Part shown: positions 54,700-63,178 of the stretch, piece after piece
How positions within the stretch are numbered: the stretch's first letter is position 1
How the letters are laid out: each line of letters begins with the position of its first letter
Assembly: GCF_000682695.1 (NCBI RefSeq)
Contig: NZ_AWFG01000017.1
Coordinates: 1-64,000 of the forward strand
Length of the DNA: 64,000 bases
Direction: 5' to 3'
From: Hyphomonas chukchiensis
GTDB lineage: Bacteria; Pseudomonadota; Alphaproteobacteria; Caulobacterales; Hyphomonadaceae
Position numbers and translations under genes: made by a program
Notes under the pieces: generated by a model
The model's input: only the letters and a program-made list of their open reading frames with translations
What the model was told of the DNA's origin: nothing
Database searches by the model: none

Positions 54700-55575
54700 A
54701 TGGCAGACATGAATGATGCATCGCAGGACGCCGGCTGGCGCGGCAAGTTTGCGGGCTTTGCGCTCGGGCTTTCGATCTTTTCGGTGCTCTGGTTCGCGAT
54801 TGCGGCCGTGGGCACCAAGCTCGGCCTCTGGGGCTGGCAGTTCGGCCTTGGCAAGATGACGATTGGCTGGGGCCCGATGCTGCTGATGGCGGGGCTTGGC
54901 ATTTCGCTGATCGCGATTGTCATCGCGCTGATCAAGGCGCCGCGGAAACGGGCGCTGATGCTGGCGCTGGGCGCGCTGCTGATCTCGTCGCTCGCCTTCG
55001 GACGCGTGATTGCCTTCAAGGGCCAGGCCGAACGCCTGCCGCCGCTGCATGATGTGCAGACGGACTGGGCGAACCCGATCATGCCAAGCGAGGCCCTGCT
55101 GGCCGACAGGACATCGACGGGCGCGCTGAACCCCGTCGAAGCGGCGCCGGTTGTGCCGGAAGCCGCCGATGCGCGCTGGCCGGGCACGGGCGGACGCCTC
55201 GTTTCCGAAGTGCAGGAAGAAGCCGAGTTCGATCCGGCCAAGCAATCCTCGCCGAAGAATGCGCCTTATCCCGTGCTGGAAACGCTGGTCGAGCCTGCGG
55301 CCTCCTACGACATGGCCTATGAGGCGGCCCTTGAAGCCGTGAAGGCGCGTGGCTGGAAAGTCGTGACGGATGACGTCCAGTCCGGCAGCATCGAGGCGAC
55401 GGTGACCTCGTTCTGGTTCGACTTCAAGGATGACGTGATGATCCGCGTGATGCCCGAAGGTGAAGGCTCGCGCATCGATGTGCGGTCGATCAGCCGGGTC
55501 GGCCTGTCGGACCTTGGCGCGAATTCGAAACGCGTGAGCGACCTGCTCAACGAGATCCAGACTCGCCTGAATTAG
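54700..55575 (+). CDS. DUF1499 domain membrane protein
   Basis: A 291-residue protein with three N-terminal helices (FAGFALGLSIFSVLWFAIAAV; LLMAGLGISLIAIVIALI; ALMLALGALLISSLAFG) and a C-terminal soluble DUF1499 domain (about 120-290). The latter has NPIMPS, GWKVV, IEATVTSFWFDFKDDVMIRV and DVRSISRVGLSDLGANSKRV, the family signature. Function is unknown. The domain probably faces the periplasm. A short hypothetical gene lies divergent on its left; 23 bases separate it from the GNAT gene, so they may be co-transcribed. Confidence 0.85.
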   Translation: MADMNDASQDAGWRGKFAGFALGLSIFSVLWFAIAAVGTKLGLWGWQFGLGKMTIGWGPMLLMAGLGISLIAIVIALIKAPRKRALMLALGALLISSLAFGRVIAFKGQAERLPPLHDVQTDWANPIMPSEALLADRTSTGALNPVEAAPVVPEAADARWPGTGGRLVSEVQEEAEFDPAKQSSPKNAPYPVLETLVEPAASYDMAYEAALEAVKARGWKVVTDDVQSGSIEATVTSFWFDFKDDVMIRVMPEGEGSRIDVRSISRVGLSDLGANSKRVSDLLNEIQTRLN

Positions 55576-55598
55576 GCCTTTGGTCCGGGAGGTGGCTC

Positions 55599-56087
55599 AT
55601 GCGTCAGCCGGATGGCGATCTGACGGTTCGTGCCTATGTGCCGGACGACGTGCCACGCCTTGCGGAGATATTCCGCGAGGCCGTGGCGGCGATCGGGCCT
55701 GCGGATTATAGCGCGGCGCAGGTTGCCGCCTGGCTCCGGCGTGTGCCGTCAGCGGAAGGGCTGGCCGAGCGGCTGGGCGATGGACGGCGCGTGTGGGTGC
55801 TGGCGGATCAGGCCGGGTGCGCCTTTGCCTTTGTCGATCTTGAGCCGGACGGGCATGTGGACCTGCTCTATGCCTCGCCAGCCATTGCCGGGACCGGCGT
55901 TGTGGCGGGGCTTGTGGCACACCTTGAGACGCATGCGCGGGACGCGGGCATGGTGCGTCTCTATGCCGAGGCCAGTGCGGCGGCGCGGCGGTTCTTCCTG
56001 AAGCGGGGATATGCTGTATCGGAGCGCCGCGATTTCCAGATCGACGGCGTCGAGATCCATAATTTCGCGATGGAAAAGCGGCTCTAG
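55599..56087 (+). CDS. GNAT-family N-acetyltransferase
   Basis: A 162-residue acetyltransferase. RAYVPDDVPRLAEIFREAV opens the fold, the central strands include GCAFAFVDLEPDGHVDLLYASP, and the acetyl-CoA-binding turn is around AGTGVVAGLVAHLETHA (a variant of the Q/RxxGxG/A loop). The C-terminus FFLKRGYAVSERRDFQIDGVEIHNFAMEKRL is standard for this group of small-molecule acetyltransferases. Its last 4 bases overlap the convergent oppC gene. Confidence 0.85.
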   Translation: MRQPDGDLTVRAYVPDDVPRLAEIFREAVAAIGPADYSAAQVAAWLRRVPSAEGLAERLGDGRRVWVLADQAGCAFAFVDLEPDGHVDLLYASPAIAGTGVVAGLVAHLETHARDAGMVRLYAEASAAARRFFLKRGYAVSERRDFQIDGVEIHNFAMEKRL

Positions 56088-56995
56088 CGCTCTTTCGGAT
56101 CGAGCGCGTCGCGCAGGCCGTCGCCGATGAAGTTGAGGCAGAGCAGCGTGACCGCCATGGTGAGCGCTGGCGCGAGGAGCATCCACGGCTTCTCGCCCAT
56201 GGTCTTGGCACCTTCGGAGATCAGCACGCCGAGCGAAGTCAGCGGTTCGTTCACGCCGAGGCCGAGGAAGGACAGGAAGCTTTCCGCCAGGATCACGACC
56301 GGGATGGTCAGCGTGACATAGACGGCAACGGGGCCAATCACGTTGGGCAGGATGTGGCGCAGGATGATGGCGCGGCGCGAGACACCGGAGGCGCGGGCGG
56401 CCTCGATGAATTCCTTGCCCTTGATGGCGAGGGTCTGGCCCCGAACGATGCGCGCCATGGTCAGCCATTCGATGGCGCCGATGGCGGCGAAGATCAGCAC
56501 GATGTTCCGCTCGAACACGGTGAGCAGCAGGATGACGAAGAAGATGAAGGGCAGGGCGTAGAGCACGTCGACGATGCGCATCATGAAATTGTCGATGCGG
56601 CCGCCGAGATAGCCTGCCGTGGCGCCCCATGTGACGCCGATGACGAGGCTGACGGCTGTGGCGACGACGCCGACCATGAGCGAGATGCGCAGGCCGATCA
56701 TCAGGCGGGCCAGCAGGTCGCGGCCCTGGATGTCGGTGCCGAGGATGTGCCAGCCTTCGATTGTGGGCGCGATGGTGCGGAGATCGGATATCTCCTTGTA
56801 GTCATTGACCCAGACCATGGGTCCGAAGACGGCGATGATCACGATGACGCCGAGGATCCACATCGAGATGACGGCGGCCTTGTTGCGGAACAGGCGTGCG
56901 CGGGCATCGTCCCAGAGGGAACGGCCGCCGACAATGGCCTGGCGAACCGGTTCGATACGGCCGGTGGGGTCGAGCAGGGGGTCGATATCGGTCAT
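56084..56995 (-). CDS. oppC: Peptide ABC transporter permease (OppC/DppC type)
   Basis: A 303-residue permease with an N-terminal helix (VISMWILGVIVIIAVFGPMV) and the six-helix BPD_transp_1 core. The ATPase-docking EAA loop is at EFIEAARASGVSRRAIILRHILPN. TM region LAESFLSFLGLGVNEPLTSLG and the C-terminal FIGDGLRDALDPKER are typical of OppC/DppC. Start overlaps the oppB stop by one base (TGATG). Forms the second half of the oppB-oppC pair; no ATPase gene lies in view. Confidence 0.92.
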   Translation of the reverse strand: MTDIDPLLDPTGRIEPVRQAIVGGRSLWDDARARLFRNKAAVISMWILGVIVIIAVFGPMVWVNDYKEISDLRTIAPTIEGWHILGTDIQGRDLLARLMIGLRISLMVGVVATAVSLVIGVTWGATAGYLGGRIDNFMMRIVDVLYALPFIFFVILLLTVFERNIVLIFAAIGAIEWLTMARIVRGQTLAIKGKEFIEAARASGVSRRAIILRHILPNVIGPVAVYVTLTIPVVILAESFLSFLGLGVNEPLTSLGVLISEGAKTMGEKPWMLLAPALTMAVTLLCLNFIGDGLRDALDPKER

Positions 56996-57993
56996 CAGTC
57001 GTACTTCACTTTAGGGTCAAGCACCGCATAGAGCACGTCGGCGACGAGGTTCAGGAGGACGATCAGGCCGGCGTAGACGATGATCGCGCCCATAACGAGC
57101 GTGTAGTCGCGGTTGAGGGCACCGCTGACGAAATAGGAGCCGAGGCCCGGCAGGCCGAAAATCTTCTCGATGACGACCGAGCCGGTCATGACGCGGGCCA
57201 TGGCGGGGCCGGCATAGGAGATGAGGGGCAGCATGGCGGCCGGCAGGGCGTGGCGCATGATGACCTGGTTTTCCGACAGGCCTTTCGAGCGGGCGGTGCG
57301 GATATGGTTGGAGCGCATGGTCTCGATGATCGAGGCGCGCATCAGGCGCGAGATGATGGCGATCTGCGGCAGGGCGAGCGCGACGACCGGCAGGGTCATG
57401 TTGTGCCAGTTCATGCCGATATTGGGATATTCCCCGAGGCCGCCGACGGCAAAGATGCCGGCGCCCAGCGACAGGAGGAGGATCAGGATCGGCCCGGTCA
57501 CGAATGTCGGGATGGATATGCCCGCCATGGCGACGCCCATGACGGTGAAGTCTGCGGCCGTGTTTTGTCGGAGCCCCGCGAACACGCCGAGCAGCGTGCC
57601 AAGCCCGAGGCCAAGCAGCATGGCGAGCGAGCCGATGGTGAGCGAGATGGGCAGGCCGTCGGCGATCAGCTGGTTAACGCTCTTGCCCAGCGTCTTGTAG
57701 GACGGGCCGAAATCACCCTGGAGCACGCCGCCGACATAGTCGAAATACTGCTCATGGAGGGGCTTGTCGAAGCCGAACTTGGCCGCGATGGCCTGCTCCG
57801 TGGCGGCGGGCAGCTTGCGCTCGCCGTCGAAAGGACCGCCCGGCGCGGCGCGCATCATCAGGAAGGCCATGGTGATGATGGCCAGCATTGTCGGGACGGC
57901 AATCAGGAGGCGCCGGAACGTATAGGCCCATGGAACGCGGCTGAGAGCTCTCTGGAGGGATGACAAGGGCGGGAGACTTTCTGTTGATAACAC
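56995..57993 (-). CDS. oppB: Peptide ABC transporter permease (OppB/DppB type)
   Basis: A permease of about 332 residues. It has the N-terminal helix RRLLIAVPTMLAIITMAFLM, the extracytoplasmic segment with FGFDKPLHEQYFDYVGGVLQGDFG, the EAA loop SNHIRTARSKGLSENQVIMRHALPA and the ending VLYAVLDPKVKYD, all typical of OppB. The frame is open up to 58524, but that would overlap the plus-strand DUF442 gene. The family length is about 306-340, so a non-ATG start near 57993 (GTG) or 57966 (TTG) is needed. GTG 57993 is chosen for a weak GGGAT upstream; the exact start is uncertain. Confidence 0.88.
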   Translation of the reverse strand: MLSTESLPPLSSLQRALSRVPWAYTFRRLLIAVPTMLAIITMAFLMMRAAPGGPFDGERKLPAATEQAIAAKFGFDKPLHEQYFDYVGGVLQGDFGPSYKTLGKSVNQLIADGLPISLTIGSLAMLLGLGLGTLLGVFAGLRQNTAADFTVMGVAMAGISIPTFVTGPILILLLSLGAGIFAVGGLGEYPNIGMNWHNMTLPVVALALPQIAIISRLMRASIIETMRSNHIRTARSKGLSENQVIMRHALPAAMLPLISYAGPAMARVMTGSVVIEKIFGLPGLGSYFVSGALNRDYTLVMGAIIVYAGLIVLLNLVADVLYAVLDPKVKYD

Positions 57994-58098
57994 GGCGAAA
58001 TCCCGAAAGATTGCGCGTGCCGCTTGGAAGGTTGCGCCATCCTCCTTAGCTTGTGTACAGAGCCAATCAAGACTGCGGCAACATTCAGGATATTTCCC

Positions 58099-58509
58099 AT
58101 GGCAGACATTCGACGCGTAACCGACGCCTTTTCCGTCGCTCCGCAAATCTCCGAGGATGATGTGGAGGCGATTGCCGCCGCCGGTTACAAGACGCTTGTG
58201 GCCAACCGGCCCGATGGCGAGGGCGGCGTGGACCAGCCCCGCATGGGCGCAATCAGGGCAAAAGCCGAATCGCTGGGCCTCAGCTTTGCGGCCCTGCCAT
58301 TCTCCGGCGCACCGACGCCTGAAATCGTCGAGCGGATGGCCAACATCCTTAACGAGGCGCCCCAGCCGGTTCTGGCATATTGCCGCACGGGAACCCGCAG
58401 CATCACGGCCTGGGCCCTGACGCAGGCGGGCCAGGGCTCTGCTGATGATATCATTGATGCTGCAGCGGCCGCCGGATATGATCTGTCCAGTCTTGAGTCG
58501 CTGCTCTAG
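58099..58509 (+). CDS. DUF442 / TIGR01244-type phosphatase-like protein
   Basis: A 136-residue protein with dual-specificity-phosphatase-like topology: MADIRRVTDAFSVAPQISEDDVEAI at the start, ANRPDGEGG, then AYCRTGTRSITAW at about residues 92-104. CRTGTRS resembles a phosphatase loop but has four, not five, residues between Cys and Arg. The family is usually called beta-lactamase hydrolase-like and often sits beside sulfur or MBL-fold genes. CAGGA is 8 nt before ATG 58099. Divergent from oppB; the spacer holds both promoters. Confidence 0.85.
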   Translation: MADIRRVTDAFSVAPQISEDDVEAIAAAGYKTLVANRPDGEGGVDQPRMGAIRAKAESLGLSFAALPFSGAPTPEIVERMANILNEAPQPVLAYCRTGTRSITAWALTQAGQGSADDIIDAAAAAGYDLSSLESLL

Positions 58510-58656
58510 CGCGGGGAAGACCACTTGATGGCGCGTATTGTGATCAATTCTTCACAATTGCGCCGCAATAAGTGTGTTGTCAGTGATTAACCGCCGTGCG
58601 AGGCAGGCGGACCGAGGGTGCAGCCATCCGTTGTTCCCGCGACAGGAGTTGACCCG

Positions 58657-59595
58657 ATGTCAGAGCGTCTCTGGATCACGGATTTCAAGTATGACGAGGG
58701 TACGATCCTGGTGAAGAAGACCGGGCACCGGATCGTTCCGGACCTGTCGCTCCTGCACAGCATTTTCATCTGGTTCTGCTTCTATTTCTTTGCCCAGACC
58801 TGGCGCACCTGGCGCCGCGTGACGGGCCACAAGCGCCCGACCATCGCCTTCTTCCCTGACAAGCCGCGCCCCTGGTATTTCATCTGGCCGGTCATGCACG
58901 TCTCCGGCGCCAAGCTGATTGATGACGTTTCGACCGCCGACATCGTTTTCCAGTTCGATGATTCCACCGAAACCGACAATGCCGTGCCCGCCGTGAAAGA
59001 CGGCGCGCGCCTCGTCAATTTCGGCTGCCAGGATGTGTCCAAATCCACCGTGGCCGAAGTGTTCGAACGCGCCTCCGGCTATACGCTCAAAGTTGATCCG
59101 ACCACCCATCAGGGACGCATGGTCGAGAAATCCGAATTGAATGCGGCGCATGATGGCCGCGTGCTGGAAGGCCCGCTCGACGAGCCCGTCGAGGGCAAGG
59201 CCTATCAGCTGCTGATCGACAACGAGATCGAGGGCGGACTGGTCGAAGACCTGCGCTGCTGCCTCGTCGGCGGTCGGCCGACCGTGGTGTTCCGCAAGCG
59301 CCGTCCGCTGGAGCGCCGCTTCCTCAACGAGAATGTTGAAGTTTTGCTCGATGAGCCGGCCAATTGCTACACGGCTGATGAAATTGCCGTGATTGAGCGG
59401 TTTGCTGCAGAGCTTGGGCTGGACTGGGGTGGGGTAGACGTCCTACGTGACCGGATGTCCGGTCGAATATATATCGTCGATGCGAACAAGACCGACATGG
59501 GTCCGCCGGTGGCGCTCAAACTGGCCGCGAAGCTTCGCGCCACGCGCCGCATGGCACAGGCCTTTGCCGGGGCGTTCGCACCGAAAAAGCGCTGA
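58657..59595 (+). CDS. Conserved protein with ATP-grasp-like C-terminus
   Basis: A 312-residue protein without a signal peptide but with one hydrophobic stretch near residues 30-48 (LLHSIFIWFCFYFF). The C-terminal part, LGLDWGGVDVLRDRMSGRIYIVDANKTDMGPP (over about 260-292), has the acidic residues and DxNK of an ATP-grasp metal site. Upstream segments (AFFPDKPRPW, SGAKLIDDV, VNFGCQDVSKSTVAEVFERASGY) look like the pre-ATP-grasp and central domains. Role unknown: perhaps a carboxylate-amine ligase for a cell-envelope or peptide product. AGGAG precedes ATG 58657; GTG 58618 is too far upstream. Followed 36 bases later by the MBL-fold gene. Confidence 0.7.
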   Translation: MSERLWITDFKYDEGTILVKKTGHRIVPDLSLLHSIFIWFCFYFFAQTWRTWRRVTGHKRPTIAFFPDKPRPWYFIWPVMHVSGAKLIDDVSTADIVFQFDDSTETDNAVPAVKDGARLVNFGCQDVSKSTVAEVFERASGYTLKVDPTTHQGRMVEKSELNAAHDGRVLEGPLDEPVEGKAYQLLIDNEIEGGLVEDLRCCLVGGRPTVVFRKRRPLERRFLNENVEVLLDEPANCYTADEIAVIERFAAELGLDWGGVDVLRDRMSGRIYIVDANKTDMGPPVALKLAAKLRATRRMAQAFAGAFAPKKR

Positions 59596-59631
59596 CCGGC
59601 GCAAGCAAGGCGAAAGTTCAAGAGTTATAAA

Positions 59632-60543
59632 ATGGCAATTCCCTACGTCCGCGGCATCGAATTCGAATATGGTGAGGTCCAGCAGGTTTCGCCGCTGATC
59701 CGCCGTGTGATTGCGAACAATCCCGGCCCGTTCACCTATGTCGGCACGGGCGTCTACATTGTCGGCCATGGCGAGGTTGCGGTCATCGATCCCGGCCCGA
59801 TGGACGAGACGCATTTCGCGGCCCTCAAGAAAGCCCTCGAAGGCGAGACGGTGACGCACGTTCTGGTCACGCATGGCCACTCGGACCATTCTCCGCTCGC
59901 AGCGCCACTGGCCGAATGGGCTGGCTGCAAGACCTATGCAAAGAATTGCGGTGTGCCGACGGCCAAGGGCGAGCTGGGCAGTGCTGACGATCTTGGCTTC
60001 ATGCCGGATGTCATGGTCGGTGATGGCGACAGCTTCTCCGGCCCCGGCTGGACGCTCGATGTGATCGAGACGCCAGGCCATACCTGCAACCATCTCTGCT
60101 TCGCCCTGCGCGAAGAGAATGCCTGCCTCTCAGGCGACCATATCATGGGCTGGTCAACGACCGTTGTTGCGCCGCCCGATGGCGACATGGCCGACTATAT
60201 GGACAGTCTCGAGAAAATCCGTGTGAAGGGTTTCGAAACGCTGTGGCCGACGCATGGCGACCCTGTGCGTGGCAAGGATTTCGTCGACACGTTCATCACG
60301 GAATATGCCAAGCATCGGCGTTCACGCGAGGCCGCGATCCTCGAACATCTGCGGAATGGGGAAACCTCGATCCCGGCCATGGTCGAGATCATGTATGCCG
60401 ATGTCGAAAAGCGCCTCCACCCGGCCGCCTGCATGTCTGTGCTCGGCCACATGATCGCGCTGATCAAGACCGGTGTCGTGGTCTCGCCTGATGCCGCGCC
60501 CACCGTGCGGTCGCGCTTCGAACTCGTCCGCACGGCGGCCTGA
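59632..60543 (+). CDS. MBL-fold metallohydrolase (LACTB2/glyoxalase II-like)
   Basis: A 303-residue metallo-beta-lactamase-fold enzyme. The metal motif HGHSDH is at residues 81-86 (VTHGHSDHSPLA), further ligands in ETPGHTCNH and LSGDHIMGW, and the last His in PTHGDPV. The C-terminal 60 residues form the winged-helix-like domain (RSREAAILEHLRNGETSIPAMVE) found in LACTB2-like proteins, which fits RNase- or thioesterase-type activity. Substrate unknown. Plus-strand partner of the ATP-grasp-like gene; converges on the DUF3604 gene with 8 bases between stops. Confidence 0.88.
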   Translation: MAIPYVRGIEFEYGEVQQVSPLIRRVIANNPGPFTYVGTGVYIVGHGEVAVIDPGPMDETHFAALKKALEGETVTHVLVTHGHSDHSPLAAPLAEWAGCKTYAKNCGVPTAKGELGSADDLGFMPDVMVGDGDSFSGPGWTLDVIETPGHTCNHLCFALREENACLSGDHIMGWSTTVVAPPDGDMADYMDSLEKIRVKGFETLWPTHGDPVRGKDFVDTFITEYAKHRRSREAAILEHLRNGETSIPAMVEIMYADVEKRLHPAACMSVLGHMIALIKTGVVVSPDAAPTVRSRFELVRTAA

Positions 60544-60551
60544 GGCCCGGG

Positions 60552-62471
60552 CTACTCGCCAGAATAGCCCGCATACCAGATCGGCGATGACCAGGCGCGC
60601 TCTTGCAGCGTTACCGGCAATTCCGGATTGGGCGGCGTGCCATTGCGCACGGCATCCCAGGTTGACCAGCGGCAGGTCGGGTTTTCCAGCACACGCACAT
60701 AATAGGCCGCCTCAAGATCCGGCGCGAAATCCGGGTCCTGCCAGTAGGCTTTCAGTTCGCTCGCGCCGGTGCCGGGGTCTGTGCTGCAATCGGAAATGTC
60801 GACACTGGCGCCATTGTCCGGGCAGCGATGGGTTTGCGCGTCGGGAACGGCGCCGCCCGAGCAGGCGACGTCATGAATGGCCTCGTGCGTTTCTCCGCCA
60901 TCGGACCAGACCTTCACGACCTGGGCCCGCTGCAGCGGCGCGCTCAGCGGATCGCGGATGGCCCAGACGAGGAAGCCCGGGCCTGTATCGTCGCTGACCT
61001 TCTCAAGCTGGCCGCCCATCGGCACACCTTGCGCATAGGCCGTTTCCAGCAGGGCGGCTGAGCCCAGCATGTCGGGCGTGTAGTTCGTGCCGGCGAAGAA
61101 TCGCACTTTCATGCGCGGGCCGGACGTGCCGAAGGTTTCCTTGCGCCGCATGGCGTCGAAAATGGCTTCGCGTGTGTTTGATTCCGCCCAGACGCCGGCC
61201 AGGCCGCTGGAGCTGAACTGGGTCGCGGTGATTTGCCGTCTGGTGCTCGGGTCTTCGGCGCCCTCCCATGTCTGGGCGCCGTTTGGCGGAACCGACCGGC
61301 GGGCCTCAGGGCTCGCGCCGTCCTGGGGCGTCTTGCCCCAATGGAATTCCTCGACCAGCGAAGCGGCGGCGACATGCGTGTCGCTCGAGCTGATGAGGCC
61401 GAACTTGAAGGGGTTGAAGCCTTCTGTTTCCTGCAATGCCAGGCCAGCCTTGTAGGCGGGGCGGACAAAGTCGCCCGTACTGGGCGTCGACTTGACCGTG
61501 CTGCCGATGAAAAACTCGTACTGTTCGAAATCGGCCCATTCGTCATTGGGCGAAAGGCTCGGTGCGGTTTCCGACGTGCCCTTGACCTGTGACACTTCCA
61601 CAAGCGGCTCGTTGCGCATGCGCGTCGTGGCATAGCCGGCGGTCAGGGGTTCGCCCTTGTACGTCTGCAGGGCGAACATCTGGCCGTTCGAGGCATTCGA
61701 ATTGTGCGGGATCGCCAGAACGTCCCGGCCGTCTGCGCGCTGGGTCTCCATCCAGGCCCAAAGGTCTTCCGGATTGGTCGAATCGAGCGTCGAGAACAGG
61801 CGCGAGGGCGCCTCGCCCCGGAAGATGACGTTGCGGTGCAGGTTGGCGGCTGCCGCGGGGCCCTCGCCGGGAACCGGCAGCATGGCGGTGAACTCATAGC
61901 CCGAAAACGCGGTGAACTTGCCTGGCTCATTGTTGCGCTCCGCCGAGTCGATCGTCGCGGCCCAGACGGAATCGATGAGGTCGCGGTCGTAGATTTCCGC
62001 GATCTCCTCGCCCGTAACGACGGTCACGCCGACGCGCAGGAAGGATGTGCCGGGATCGGTTGCGTCCGCGCCGAACACCGATTGCGCCAGTTTCGTCTGC
62101 GAGAGAGGCGACGCGGGCGTGGCCATGGCCGGGACCACACCGAGATATTCGCCATGGTCGGTGACGGCGAGGAAGTCGAGCGGCGGACCGTCGAGCTTGA
62201 TGTCATAGCCCGCCGGATGCCGGATCGCCTCGCCCTTGGCGAAGCGGTAGGCATCATCGGGCGTCGCGCGGGTACCGAAGATATAGGAGTCAAAGGAATT
62301 GGCCGTATGGACGTGGACGTCGCCGAAATAGGCATTGCGCGTCGGGTTGGCGTCTATCGATGTCATGGCCGGGGGCGGCGTGGCCGCCTCAAGATCCGTC
62401 GTGATCTGCGTGCTGGGCGCGCATGCGGCCAAGGCGAGGGCGGGCAGGGCCCATCCCGTGAATTTGTTCAT
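60552..62471 (-). CDS. DUF3604 family lipoprotein (putative metal-dependent hydrolase)
   Basis: A 639-residue lipoprotein (ALALAAC) carrying DUF3604. Motifs: NAYFGDVHVHTANSFD, LDFLAVTDHGEYLG, LISSSDTHVAAAS and EEFHWGK, a His/Asp arrangement reminiscent of PHP-type phosphoesterases. C-terminal half also has RRKETFGTSGPRMKVRFFAG. Activity unproven. ATG 62471 is 6 nt after GGGAGGAAA; the upstream frame to 62597 overlaps the next gene and is not used. It lies between Opp-type genes, but an opposite-strand link is only positional. Confidence 0.85.
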   Translation of the reverse strand: MNKFTGWALPALALAACAPSTQITTDLEAATPPPAMTSIDANPTRNAYFGDVHVHTANSFDSYIFGTRATPDDAYRFAKGEAIRHPAGYDIKLDGPPLDFLAVTDHGEYLGVVPAMATPASPLSQTKLAQSVFGADATDPGTSFLRVGVTVVTGEEIAEIYDRDLIDSVWAATIDSAERNNEPGKFTAFSGYEFTAMLPVPGEGPAAAANLHRNVIFRGEAPSRLFSTLDSTNPEDLWAWMETQRADGRDVLAIPHNSNASNGQMFALQTYKGEPLTAGYATTRMRNEPLVEVSQVKGTSETAPSLSPNDEWADFEQYEFFIGSTVKSTPSTGDFVRPAYKAGLALQETEGFNPFKFGLISSSDTHVAAASLVEEFHWGKTPQDGASPEARRSVPPNGAQTWEGAEDPSTRRQITATQFSSSGLAGVWAESNTREAIFDAMRRKETFGTSGPRMKVRFFAGTNYTPDMLGSAALLETAYAQGVPMGGQLEKVSDDTGPGFLVWAIRDPLSAPLQRAQVVKVWSDGGETHEAIHDVACSGGAVPDAQTHRCPDNGASVDISDCSTDPGTGASELKAYWQDPDFAPDLEAAYYVRVLENPTCRWSTWDAVRNGTPPNPELPVTLQERAWSSPIWYAGYSGE

Positions 62472-62559
62472 GCTGTTTCCTCCCGCGTACCCTTTATCAG
62501 TACTTGCGGGAGAGAGTGACGAATTGGCCTTCGCTTGCCAAGGGAAAATCGAGGCGGCG

Positions 62560-63066
62560 CTATTGTTCCCGGCGAACCCGGAAGGCCATGCCGCCATCGA
62601 TCTTCATCTTGTAGCTGCCAAGAGCGGCAGCGTAGATGCGGGCTTCGGACGGGTTCTTGGGACGAATCCGCATGCCGTCATTCTGCACCCAGACCTGTCC
62701 GCCTTCGAGCGTGATGCGCAACTTGCCCGCAGCGTCGCGGCTGACCGACTTCACGGGCAGTGTCACTTCGTCGAACTTTTCCTGCGAGCCGTCGTCATTC
62801 TTGAACCCGAAAGAGCGCAGGGACGGCATGGAGAAACCGAAGGTTTCGCGCTTGGCCTGCTCGACCTGGGCCCGGGTGACCGTGGTCACTTCGCCAGCGT
62901 CTTCAGCAGCTTTGAGGCGTCCGACGGCGGCGTCATAGCACGCCAGGCGCTCGTCATTGCCGGTGATTTCGGCGCAGGCATAAACATCCCCGGTTGAGGC
63001 ATTTTCTGCAATGGCAGGCAGCGAAACAAGGCAGATCGCGGCAATCGCGCTCAGGAATCGGGTCAT
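62560..63066 (-). CDS. Exported protein with N-terminal RLACYD motif
   Basis: A 168-residue protein with a signal peptide (RFLSAIAAICLVSLPAIA) and then VYACAEITGNDERLACYDAAV, a two-cysteine motif recurrent in small periplasmic alphaproteobacterial proteins (a VasI-like type). The C-terminal half is beta-rich (LPVKSVSRDAAGKLRITLEGGQVWVQNDG, ending KMKIDGGMAFRVRREQ) and may form a small barrel. Function unknown. Divergent from the oppA-type gene with 112 bases between. Confidence 0.72.
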   Translation of the reverse strand: MTRFLSAIAAICLVSLPAIAENASTGDVYACAEITGNDERLACYDAAVGRLKAAEDAGEVTTVTRAQVEQAKRETFGFSMPSLRSFGFKNDDGSQEKFDEVTLPVKSVSRDAAGKLRITLEGGQVWVQNDGMRIRPKNPSEARIYAAALGSYKMKIDGGMAFRVRREQ

Positions 63067-63178
63067 TTCGGGGCGTCCTCCATAATCGTTTTGCGACGCA
63101 GGCTTCCCAAAGCTGCATCAGTCTGGCAGCAGTGTGGCAAATCTGGCGAGAGCCGGGAAGCCACCGGAGACAGGAAAC

